A stretch of DNA of 64,000 bases from CAYUYV01 sp964561475 (GTDB taxonomy: Bacteria > Pseudomonadota > Alphaproteobacteria > JAJFIK01): contig CAZLPU010000006.1 of assembly GCA_964561475.1 (NCBI GenBank), forward strand, positions 1 through 64,000, given 5' to 3'. A program made the translations under genes and the position numbers. Below, piece after piece: positions 51,788 through 59,383 of this stretch. The stretch's first letter is position 1. The number at the start of each line of letters is the position of its first letter. The notes under the pieces are model-generated. The model did no database searches, was not told the DNA's origin, and was given only the letters and a program-made list of their open reading frames with translations.

Positions 51788-53033
51788 AACCGACAACAAC
51801 CCAACCAAGACCGGGGGGCCTGCTGACACGGCGGCCCCTGCCGGGGAGCATGCCGACCTCAAGGAGGGGCTGACCCGGTTGGACAAGAGCCAGCCAGGTG
51901 AGGGCCAGTCCGGTGAGGTCCGGTCAGGTGAGGGCCAATCGGGTGACCCCCAGACCGGGGGAGATCAATCCCCCGGACAAGAGGGGGCCGCGCCGGAAAG
52001 CGTGCCGGAAGACCTTTCTGAGAAGGACGCGCACGAGGGCGTCAAGCTGGGCATTATTGCCGGCGGCGGCACCCTGCCGCTGCGGCTTGCCCAGGCCTGT
52101 CATTCCCAGGGCCGTCCTTTCCATGTGATCGGCCTTGAGGGCCTTGCCGCCCCGGCGCTCGAATCCTTCCCCTATGACCGCGCCGCCCTCGGCCGTGTCG
52201 GCCGGATCCTCTCCATCCTGAAGGACAAGGGCTGCAATGCGGTGACCATGGCCGGGGTGGTGAAGCGGCCGGATTTCTCGTCCCTGCGCCTCGACCTGAC
52301 CGGCACACGGCTTTTGCCCCGGATCGTATCCGCGGCCCGGGGAGGGGATGATCAGCTTCTGCGCATGCTGGTGTCCTATTTCGAGGAACAGGGATTTGCC
52401 GTTGAAGGCGCGGACGATGTTCTGGAAAGCCTTCTGTCCACGGAAGGGGTCTGGGGCAGTGTTCAGCCCAAGGATGGCGATCTTGAAGACCTGGCCCGGG
52501 CGGCCACCATCGTAACCCGTCTGGGTGATCTGGATATCGGCCAGGCGACCGTGGTGTCCCAGGGCGTGGTCCTGGCGGTGGAGGCGGTGGAAGGCACAGA
52601 CGGCATGCTGCGCCGCTGCGCGGAACTGCCTGCCCATTTGCGCCGCCGGGATTATGGGCCCCAATCCACCTACGGCCCCGGCGGTGTGCTCTACAAGGGT
52701 CCGAAGCCGGGGCAGGAGCGGCGTATAGATCTGCCGACCATTGGTGTGCGGACGGTGGAACTTGCGGGGGCGGCCGGCCTCGCGGGCATCGGAACCGCCG
52801 CTGGAGGCGTGCTGGTCCTGGATCGTGGCGCCGTCATCGAGGCCGCCGACCGGCTCGGCCTGTTCATCATGGGCATACCCGTCTCCCCAGCCAGGACCGG
52901 GAACGAAGCGGGCACTCCGGACCTTTCGGGCACCCCATCCGGTGGCGCCCAATCCGGTGGCGTCTTGACCGGCCGTGGGGATCCGGCAGACCCGGCGTCC
53001 GGCGGGAGGGCGCGGGGAGACGCGCCTGAATGA
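51777..53033 (+). CDS. lpxI: UDP-2,3-diacylglucosamine diphosphatase LpxI, with unusual extensions
   Basis: LpxI hydrolyses UDP-2,3-diacylglucosamine to lipid X in organisms lacking LpxH. The 418-residue product is about 140 longer than normal. The LpxI core starts near residue 89 (KLGIIAGGGTLPLRLAQAC), with MAGVVKRPDFS, DDQLLRMLVSYFEE and a C-terminal segment ending GLFIMGIPV. It is preceded by 88 Gly/Gln/Glu/Pro-rich residues encoded partly by a 30-bp repeat (51895-51954) and followed by 40-odd Gly/Ser/Asp-rich residues. The start is GTG 51777 inside lpxA; an internal GTG near residue 76 could give a shorter, ordinary protein. Confidence 0.92.
   Translation: MQRETDNNPTKTGGPADTAAPAGEHADLKEGLTRLDKSQPGEGQSGEVRSGEGQSGDPQTGGDQSPGQEGAAPESVPEDLSEKDAHEGVKLGIIAGGGTLPLRLAQACHSQGRPFHVIGLEGLAAPALESFPYDRAALGRVGRILSILKDKGCNAVTMAGVVKRPDFSSLRLDLTGTRLLPRIVSAARGGDDQLLRMLVSYFEEQGFAVEGADDVLESLLSTEGVWGSVQPKDGDLEDLARAATIVTRLGDLDIGQATVVSQGVVLAVEAVEGTDGMLRRCAELPAHLRRRDYGPQSTYGPGGVLYKGPKPGQERRIDLPTIGVRTVELAGAAGLAGIGTAAGGVLVLDRGAVIEAADRLGLFIMGIPVSPARTGNEAGTPDLSGTPSGGAQSGGVLTGRGDPADPASGGRARGDAPE
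51895..51954 (+). repeat. 30-bp tandem repeat in the 5' part of lpxI
   Basis: CAGGTGAGGGCCAGTC at 51895 recurs as CAGGTGAGGGCCAATC at 51925, with related sequence between, giving two 30-base units. They encode a GEGQSGEVRS-type segment. The frame is kept because 30 is a multiple of three. Confidence 0.75.
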
Positions 53034-54406
53034 CCATGGCCGGATATTCCGACGCCGAAGACTTCACCATCGACATTGCCGATCCAATGCCAGAAGCCGG
53101 GGCCCGCCCCTGGCCTCACATCATGGTCGTGGCCGGAGAACCTTCAGGGGACGCCCTCGGCGCCCAGCTCATTGCTGCCCTGCGCACGCTTACGGGGGAC
53201 CGGATCAAGCTCTCCGGTGTCGGGGGCCAGGGCATGGCCGCCCAGGGGCTGCGCAGCCTGTTCGATATCGCCGACACTTCCGTCATGGGGTTCACGGAGG
53301 TTGTGCCCGCCATTCCCCGGGTGCTCAAGCGGGTCCGGCAGACGGCGGATTATGCCATGCGCATGCGCCCGGACGTCCTGGTCCTGATCGACAGTCCCGA
53401 CTTCACCCACCGGGTGGCTGCCCGGGTCGCGGCCCGGATGCCGGGCCTCAAAGTGGTGAAATATGTGGCGCCCCAGGTCTGGGCGTCCCGGCCCAAGCGG
53501 GCCTACAAGCTTGCCCGGCTGGTGGATTGTGTCCTGACCCTGCTGCCCTTTGAGCCCCCCTGGTTCGAACGGGCGGGGCTGCGGGCGGTGTTTGTGGGCC
53601 ATCCGGTGGTGGAGCGGGCAGGGGAGATGCGCGGCGGGGCCGTGTTCCGTACACGTCATGCCATCAGGCCCGAGGCGCCGGTTCTGCTTCTTCTGCCCGG
53701 CAGCCGGAGCCATGAAGTCAAGCTGATCATGGCCCTGTTCGGCGCGACCCTGTCGCGGCTGGCCCGCCAGGTGCCGGGCCTCCATGTCGTGGTACCCGCC
53801 GTGCCCCATCTGGAAGGCACGATCCGGGGGCTTGCGCAGGAATGGGATCTCCATGGGCTGACCGTCCCGGTACAGATTGTCGGGCAGAACGAGAAATTCG
53901 CCGCTTTTGATGCCGCCAATGCGGCCCTGGCGGTCTCGGGCACCGTGTCCACGGAACTGGCCCTTGCCCAGGTGCCCATGGTGATCTGCTACCGAGTGGG
54001 CCGGGTCACGGAATTTCTCGCCCGAATGCTGGTGAAGGTGCCTTTCATTACCCTGCTGAACATTATCGAGGGCGCCGGCGTGATCCCGGAATTCGTGCAG
54101 AATGCCGCCTCGCCCCGCATCATGGCGGAAGAGCTGGAAATCCTCCTGACCGAGCCCGCATCGGCGGCCCTCCAGGTCGAACGTCAAAACCGCGGCCTCA
54201 TCCGCATGGGTCTCGGGGGCGATTCCCCCAGTCAGCGCGCCGCCCAGGCCGTCCTGCACATGCTGGATGAACCGCCTTCTCCCCGGAAAGGCAGGCGTGG
54301 CCGTGCCTATGCCCCGCCCAGGTCCCCGGTGCGGGGAGAGACCGCGCGCCATCCCCGCAGACCCATTCGGGCACGGACAAGAGAACCTTTCATCGCGAAA
54401 CGCTGA
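53030..54406 (+). CDS. lpxB: Lipid-A-disaccharide synthase LpxB
   Basis: LpxB joins UDP-diacylglucosamine and lipid X to form the lipid A disaccharide. The 458-residue GT19 protein shows VVAGEPSGDALGAQL, SVMGFTEVVPAIPRVL, VLIDSPDF, YVAPQVWASRPKR and LLLPGSRSHEVK. The start overlaps the lpxI stop (ATGA). It has a longer N-terminus (about 30 residues) and a basic Arg/Pro-rich tail of some 40 residues not found in typical LpxB. It ends 11 bases before the stop of a small convergent gene. Confidence 0.95.
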   Translation: MTMAGYSDAEDFTIDIADPMPEAGARPWPHIMVVAGEPSGDALGAQLIAALRTLTGDRIKLSGVGGQGMAAQGLRSLFDIADTSVMGFTEVVPAIPRVLKRVRQTADYAMRMRPDVLVLIDSPDFTHRVAARVAARMPGLKVVKYVAPQVWASRPKRAYKLARLVDCVLTLLPFEPPWFERAGLRAVFVGHPVVERAGEMRGGAVFRTRHAIRPEAPVLLLLPGSRSHEVKLIMALFGATLSRLARQVPGLHVVVPAVPHLEGTIRGLAQEWDLHGLTVPVQIVGQNEKFAAFDAANAALAVSGTVSTELALAQVPMVICYRVGRVTEFLARMLVKVPFITLLNIIEGAGVIPEFVQNAASPRIMAEELEILLTEPASAALQVERQNRGLIRMGLGGDSPSQRAAQAVLHMLDEPPSPRKGRRGRAYAPPRSPVRGETARHPRRPIRARTREPFIAKR

Positions 54407-54416
54407 TCTGTGCGGA

Positions 54417-54656
54417 TTATTCGACGCCTGCGCGCAGGAGGGCGGCGGCGGCGGCGATGGCACCGAGGCAGAGGAAGGGCAGGGTCCAGACCAGGACGCG
54501 GATTGGGCGGTTGGTCCGGCGCTGGTTGTCGTTGGCCGGGGCGGCGGGACGCGAGAGAACGGGTATGACGAAGAGCTTGCGGATGCGGGCGCCCGGGGTA
54601 TCGTTGGCCTTGCCGGTCCGCCCGGCGGGGCAGGCGGTTCCTTCAGAGCATTTCAT
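54417..54656 (-). CDS. Small single-pass membrane protein, function unknown
   Basis: A 79-residue protein not recognised as any family. A polar, basic first half containing two cysteines (C3, C9) and PAAPANDNQRRTNRPI leads into one hydrophobic helix near the C-terminus (VLVWTLPFLCLGAIAAAAALL). AAAGGAGC sits at the right distance before ATG 54656, which supports real translation. It is transcribed away from gltA with 101 bases between the gltA stop and its start, on the same strand, so it may be read through from gltA. The APANDN motif resembles small alphaproteobacterial proteins of unknown role. Confidence 0.6.
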   Translation of the reverse strand: MKCSEGTACPAGRTGKANDTPGARIRKLFVIPVLSRPAAPANDNQRRTNRPIRVLVWTLPFLCLGAIAAAAALLRAGVE

Positions 54657-54757
54657 GCGCCGCTCCTTTCCGGCTGACCCGTCGACGGGAGAGAAACCGG
54701 CGGGCCCTTAGAAGGTGAGGGCGCCCGCCGGCCATCGCTGATGTCAGACCATGCTGA

Positions 54758-56074
54758 TCAGGACCGGTGCTCCATGGGCACATAAGTGCGCCGGGGCGCG
54801 CCGGTGTAAAGCTGCCTGGGTCGGCCGATCTTCTGGTTCGGGTCCTCGATCATCTCCGCCCACTGAGCGATCCAGCCCACGGTTCTTGCCAGGGCGAAAA
54901 GCACCGTGAACATGGTGGTGGGGAAGCCCAGGGCCCGCAGGGTGATGCCCGAGTAGAAGTCGATGTTCGGGTAGAGTTTCTTCTCGACGAAATACTCATC
55001 CTGCAGGGCGAACCGCTCCAGTTCCACGGCCACGTCGAGCAGGGGGTCATCCTTGATGCCCAGTTCCGTGAGCACTTCGTGGGCGGTGGTCTGCATGACC
55101 CGGGCGCGGGGGTCGTAATTCTTGTAGACCCGGTGCCCAAAGCCCATCAGGCGGAAGGGATCGTTCTTGTCCTTGGCCCGGGCGACAAACTCGGGGATGC
55201 GTTCAGGCGAACCGATTTCCGCCAGCATGTTGAGGGCCGCTTCATTGGCGCCGCCATGGGCGGGACCCCAGAGGCAGGCAATGCCCGCGGCAATGCAGGC
55301 AAAAGGATTGGCGCCGGACGAGCCCGCCAGCCGCACCGTGGAGGTGGAAGCGTTCTGCTCATGGTCCGCATGAAGAATGAAGATCCGGTCCATGGCCCGG
55401 GAGAGCACCGGATTGACTTTGTAGTCCTCAGCGGGCACAGCGAAGCACATACGCAGGAAATTGTCCGCATAGCCCAGTTCATTGCGCGGATAAACGAAAG
55501 GCTGGCCGATGGAATACTTGTAGGCCCAGGCCGCGATGGTCGGCATTTTCGCGATCATGCGGTAGCTCGCGACCATGCGCTGGTAGGGATCATTGATGTC
55601 GGTTGAGTCGTGGTAGAATGCGGAGAGGGCACCCACAACGCCGACCATGATCGCCATGGGGTGGGCATCGCGCCGGAACCCGGAGAAGAAGTTCCTCAGC
55701 TGCTCATGGAGCATCGTGTGGTAGACGATGCCCGTCTCGAATTCCTTCATTTCCGCCGCGGTCGGCAGTTCTCCGTAGAGCAGCAGATAGCAGCTCTCCA
55801 GGAAATTGCCGTGCTCGGCCAGTTCGTCGATCGGATACCCCCGGTACAGGAGCACGCCTGCGTCGCCATCAATATAGGTGATGCTGGATTCGCAGCTTGC
55901 CGTGGAGGTAAAGCCGGGATCGTAGGTGAACGCGCCGGTTTCTGCATAAAGGCGGCGAATGTCGATGACATCCGGACCAACGGTTCCGCGCATGACAGGC
56001 AGATCGTGCACAGTGTTGTTGTGCGTGACCGACGATGAGCCGATGCGGGTTCCGGGTTTCACGACTGATTGCAT
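54758..56074 (-). CDS. gltA: Citrate synthase
   Basis: The first enzyme of the TCA cycle, condensing acetyl-CoA with oxaloacetate. The 438-residue hexameric-type protein has FTYDPGFTSTASCES, the histidine-bearing GPAHGGANEAAL, MGFGHRVYKNYDPRA with catalytic His and Asp regions, and SGITLRALGFPTTMFT. GAGGATGTC precedes the ATG. The gene follows gltX on the same strand across a 450-base region full of palindromes, so it probably has its own promoter and a long leader. Confidence 0.97.
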   Translation of the reverse strand: MQSVVKPGTRIGSSSVTHNNTVHDLPVMRGTVGPDVIDIRRLYAETGAFTYDPGFTSTASCESSITYIDGDAGVLLYRGYPIDELAEHGNFLESCYLLLYGELPTAAEMKEFETGIVYHTMLHEQLRNFFSGFRRDAHPMAIMVGVVGALSAFYHDSTDINDPYQRMVASYRMIAKMPTIAAWAYKYSIGQPFVYPRNELGYADNFLRMCFAVPAEDYKVNPVLSRAMDRIFILHADHEQNASTSTVRLAGSSGANPFACIAAGIACLWGPAHGGANEAALNMLAEIGSPERIPEFVARAKDKNDPFRLMGFGHRVYKNYDPRARVMQTTAHEVLTELGIKDDPLLDVAVELERFALQDEYFVEKKLYPNIDFYSGITLRALGFPTTMFTVLFALARTVGWIAQWAEMIEDPNQKIGRPRQLYTGAPRRTYVPMEHRS

Positions 56075-56293
56075 GACATCCTCAATCTCATTGGTGATTG
56101 CCGCCGGCAGCGGCTCGGGGCGCGCCCATCGGAAATGATCCGGCCCCCCTGATGGCCAGCCTGACTACCGGACGGACCTTAAGGCGCAGGTCCCTAAGGC
56201 CGGTTTGCCGCTGGCATTTCACTTTCGGCATGCCCGGTTCTTGGCCATGCCGTACCGGAGGTCCCTGCGACCATCGTCGCGGGACCCAATCCA

Positions 56294-56309
56294 GGGGACA
56301 GCTGTCCCC
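56294..56309. promoter_or_regulatory. Perfect 16-bp palindrome in the gltA leader
   Basis: GGGGACAGCTGTCCCC has no spacer and reads the same on both strands. It lies about 220 bases upstream of gltA and just after a hairpin. It could be a protein-binding site or the tip of an RNA structure. Confidence 0.4.
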
Positions 56310-56414
56310 GTCGCACGTTCCAGTACGACCCACACGCAAGCGGCCCTGCGCATGGTCCTCCCCAAATGATTTTGCCCAGATCCGGTTTGTGGCCGCCCCC
56401 AGACTGTTTTGGGC

Positions 56415-56444
56415 AATATACGCGGTTACGGCTCAAGCCGTCAT
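56415..56444 (-). promoter_or_regulatory. Possible gltA promoter
   Basis: On the minus strand ATGACG (56439-56444), an 18-base spacer and TATATT (56415-56420) resemble a sigma-70 promoter. It would give a leader of about 330 nt carrying the palindromes. Matches to consensus are moderate. Confidence 0.35.
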
Positions 56445-56526
56445 CACTTCTGTTACAGTTCCTTACACGGGAGTGTTGACCCGTGTCGGAGGGGCGAAGA
56501 CGCAATCCTGGCGCACAAGGAATCGC

Positions 56527-57954
56527 TCAGCCGGTCTGGTCGCCGATCCGGGCCAGGGTTTCCTCCTTGCCCAGGGCCACGAGCACGTCGAACAGGCCCG
56601 GGGAATTGGGCGTGCCCGTCAAGGCGGCCCGTAATGGCTGGCCGATCTTGCCGAATTTCAGACCCTCCGTCTCCAGGAAGCCCCGGATTGCCGCCTCGAC
56701 ACTCTCATGGGACCAGGGGTCGAGGGCCTCAAGGGTCACCGCGAGGCGGCCCAGAATGGCCCTGGTGTCGTCGTTCAGATGTTTCGCGGACGCATCCTCG
56801 ACGGGAATGGGCCGGGGGCTCACCACCCAACTGCATTGCTGGCCCAGGTCCACCGTGGTCTTGGCCCGCTCCAGCAGGGACGGCAGCGCCCTTTTGACCC
56901 GTTCTTTTTGATCCTCCTGAAGGGGAGCGCCGGCGGCCTTCTCCAGGGCCTCTCCGATCAGTGCCATGGCCCGCTCAGGGTCTAGGGCCTTGAGGAAATG
57001 GGCATTCACATGGTCGAGCTTGTCCAGATCGAGCCGGGCCGGTGATTTCTTGATCCCGGCCAGGTCGAACCATTCGATGGCCTGCTCGGTGGTGAACAGT
57101 TCCTCGTCCCCGTGGCTCCAGCCCAGCCGGGCCAGATAGGTGCGCATGGCTTCCGGCAGATATCCCAGGTCCCGGTATGCCTCGACGCCCAGGGCACCAT
57201 GGCGCTTGGAGAGTTTGGCGCCGTCGGGGCCATGGATCAGGGGCACGTGGGCATAAACGGGCACGGGCCAGTCCATGGCATGGAGGATTTGCATCTGGCG
57301 GGCGGCATTGATCAGATGGTCATCCCCCCGGACCACATGGGTCACGCCCTGGTCGTGGTCATCGACCACCACGGCAAGCATGTAGGTGGGGGTGCCGTCG
57401 GAGCGCAGCAGAACCAGATCGTCAAGCTGATCGTGGCCGATGGTGACATCGCCCTGGACCGCGTCCTTGATGACCGTGCTGCCGTCCCGGGGCGCTTTCA
57501 GGCGAATCGCCGGCTTGAGATCCTTGGGGGCGTCCTTGGGGTCCCGGTCCCGCCAGCGTCCGTCATAGCGGAAGGCCCGGCCCTCCTTCTGGGCCTCGTC
57601 GCGCATGGTGCTCAGCTCTTCCGGGGTGGCAAAGCACTGATAGGCCTTGCCCCTGGCGAGCAGGTCCTCGGCCACCGCCCGGTGCCGGTCCGCCCGTTTG
57701 GACTGGAACACCGGCTCCTCGTCCCAATCCAGCCCGAGCCATTCCAGGCCTTCGAAGATCGCGCCCACGGCCTCCTTGGTGGAGCGTTCCCGGTCCGTAT
57801 CCTCGATGCGAAGGACAAACCGGCCACCATGGCGCCGGGCGTAAAGCCAGGAGAACAGAGCGGTGCGGGCTCCGCCGATGTGCAGGTAGCCGGTGGGCGA
57901 GGGTGCGAACCGGGTGACGATGGGGGATGGAGTGCTGGCTGGTTCAGATGACAT
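56527..57954 (-). CDS. gltX: Glutamate-tRNA ligase
   Basis: A class I aminoacyl-tRNA synthetase charging tRNA-Glu (in many alphaproteobacteria also tRNA-Gln). The 475-residue protein has RFAPSPTGYLHIGGARTALF with the HIGH-type motif, the KMSKS-type motif KLSKRHGAL, and IEDTDRERST. ATG 57954 was chosen; a TTG nine codons earlier is possible but has no ribosome site. It lies upstream of gltA. Confidence 0.96.
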   Translation of the reverse strand: MSSEPASTPSPIVTRFAPSPTGYLHIGGARTALFSWLYARRHGGRFVLRIEDTDRERSTKEAVGAIFEGLEWLGLDWDEEPVFQSKRADRHRAVAEDLLARGKAYQCFATPEELSTMRDEAQKEGRAFRYDGRWRDRDPKDAPKDLKPAIRLKAPRDGSTVIKDAVQGDVTIGHDQLDDLVLLRSDGTPTYMLAVVVDDHDQGVTHVVRGDDHLINAARQMQILHAMDWPVPVYAHVPLIHGPDGAKLSKRHGALGVEAYRDLGYLPEAMRTYLARLGWSHGDEELFTTEQAIEWFDLAGIKKSPARLDLDKLDHVNAHFLKALDPERAMALIGEALEKAAGAPLQEDQKERVKRALPSLLERAKTTVDLGQQCSWVVSPRPIPVEDASAKHLNDDTRAILGRLAVTLEALDPWSHESVEAAIRGFLETEGLKFGKIGQPLRAALTGTPNSPGLFDVLVALGKEETLARIGDQTG

Positions 57955-58336
57955 GGGCGTCCGGAGAGTTCGCAAGCCCAAGGGCCGGGGCCCTCACTGG
58001 TACTCGCGGTTGGCCATTGGGGTTTGCGCGCGATCGCGATCGGATTGCGCGTGTTATGGCACAGGGCGCAGCCCGGTCCAAACGGCACGCTCTATCAACA
58101 GGCGCGACACCGGCGGTCACCTGCGAGGATTTGCGTGACGATTGGCGTGAGGACCGCTGCGGGGTGCGGGCGTGAAAGGAAAGGGAGGCCGCTTGCGTGG
58201 CGAGGATACAACCGCCACCATGGAAGTCCGGCTTTTCCGACCTCCTTTCTGACGATGCACCACGCGGGAGGCGCGAGGGAGCCCGTTTGGGAACCCGATT
58301 AATGACCATGCAGATCATAAAGTGAGGACAGTGCCG
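57955..58336. other. Divergent region between gltX and the hydrolase gene
   Basis: 382 bases without a supported gene. A CGCGATCGCG palindrome lies near 58030. No convincing promoter was found, although both neighbours must start here. Confidence 0.35.
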
Positions 58337-59266
58337 ATGGCCGATCCAGCAAGCCCGGCAAGCCCAGAAAGTCTGGCGAGCCCGGCAAGTAACGAGGACT
58401 GGCGGGTCGAGATGATCCCGGCCAACGGACTCGTCTTTGAAACGGCGGTGATGGGAGAGGCGGAGCCCCTGGCCTTGTGTCTCCATGGGTTCCCGGAAAC
58501 CTATTTTTCCTGGCGCTACCAGATGCCGCTCCTGAAGGCGCTGGGCTACACGGTCTGGGCACCGAACATGCGCGGCTATGGCTACTCGTCGCGGCCGGAA
58601 AATGTGTCCGATTACGCCATGCCCAATCTGCTCGATGACGTGAGCGGACTGTATGACGCAGCCGTGGAAAAAGGGCACAAACCAAGCCTGCTTTTGGTCC
58701 ATGACTGGGGCGGTCTTGTGGGGTGGACCCATATTCTGGAGGGCCTGCGGCCATTCGACCGGTTCATCGCGGTCAATATTCCTCACCCGGACCGCATCCG
58801 GGCGGGGTTCTTCCGCCATGGCCAGTTCCTGAAATCCTGGTACGTGTTCTTTTTCCAGCTTCCCCGTCTGCCGGAATGGGCCCTGACCCGGAATGGCGCC
58901 GAATTCGTGGCCCGGGCCTTCAAGGACACCGCCGCGAACAAGGAGCGGTTTTCCGAGGATGTGCTTGAGGTCTACCGGGTCAATGCGCTGCTGCCCGGCG
59001 CGGCGACGGCCATGATCAATTACTACCGGGCCAATATGGGCGGCTCCGGCGGCGGACAGGGGAACAAGGGGCCGCGCACCACGGATGTTCCCACCCTGAT
59101 GATCTGGGGAGAGAACGATATGGCCCTCGGCGTGCATCTGACCGAGGGGACGGACACGCTGGTTTCCAATCTGACCCTGAAGCGCCTCCCGGGTATTTCC
59201 CATTGGGCCCAGCAGGATGCGCCCGACGAAGTGAACGCCATCATCCGGGAATGGCTGACCGGCTAG
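58337..59266 (+). CDS. Alpha/beta hydrolase, epoxide-hydrolase-like
   Basis: A 309-residue alpha/beta-fold enzyme. LCLHGFPETYFSWRYQ holds the oxyanion HGFPE. The nucleophile elbow is HDWGGLVGW with Asp as in epoxide hydrolases and haloalkane dehalogenases, RGYGYSSRP precedes it, and GISHWAQQDAP carries the catalytic histidine. The substrate is unknown. The N-terminus has a repeated Ser-Pro-Ala stretch encoded by short tandem repeats. GAGGACAGTGCCG precedes ATG 58337; a GTG at 58322 is less likely. The gene is single, before comEC. Confidence 0.85.
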   Translation: MADPASPASPESLASPASNEDWRVEMIPANGLVFETAVMGEAEPLALCLHGFPETYFSWRYQMPLLKALGYTVWAPNMRGYGYSSRPENVSDYAMPNLLDDVSGLYDAAVEKGHKPSLLLVHDWGGLVGWTHILEGLRPFDRFIAVNIPHPDRIRAGFFRHGQFLKSWYVFFFQLPRLPEWALTRNGAEFVARAFKDTAANKERFSEDVLEVYRVNALLPGAATAMINYYRANMGGSGGGQGNKGPRTTDVPTLMIWGENDMALGVHLTEGTDTLVSNLTLKRLPGISHWAQQDAPDEVNAIIREWLTG

Positions 59267-59383
59267 TAACCGCAGCCTTGGGGGAAGCCATGACCGGGAG
59301 CAGGAGACCGGCGCGGAGCGGTCGACCGGAGGTTCCGCCTTTGCCGTCCCGCCCTTCATCCCCCGGCGGATCAGGACCAGCCC

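Larger units (their letters stand above)
56075..56526. other. gltX-gltA intergenic region with several palindromes
   Basis: 452 bases without a gene. It holds a bulged 11-bp hairpin (56260-56286), the perfect palindrome GGGGACAGCTGTCCCC (56294-56309), the promoter-like pair described separately, and ACACGGG-8 nt-CCCGTGT (about 56465-56486), likely the gltX transcript end. The run of structures suggests a regulated gltA leader. Confidence 0.5.

Noticed and set aside
56098..56634. 178-codon plus-strand frame between gltA and gltX
   Set aside because: Arg/Pro/Ser-rich shadow composition, overlaps the gltX end, no motif.
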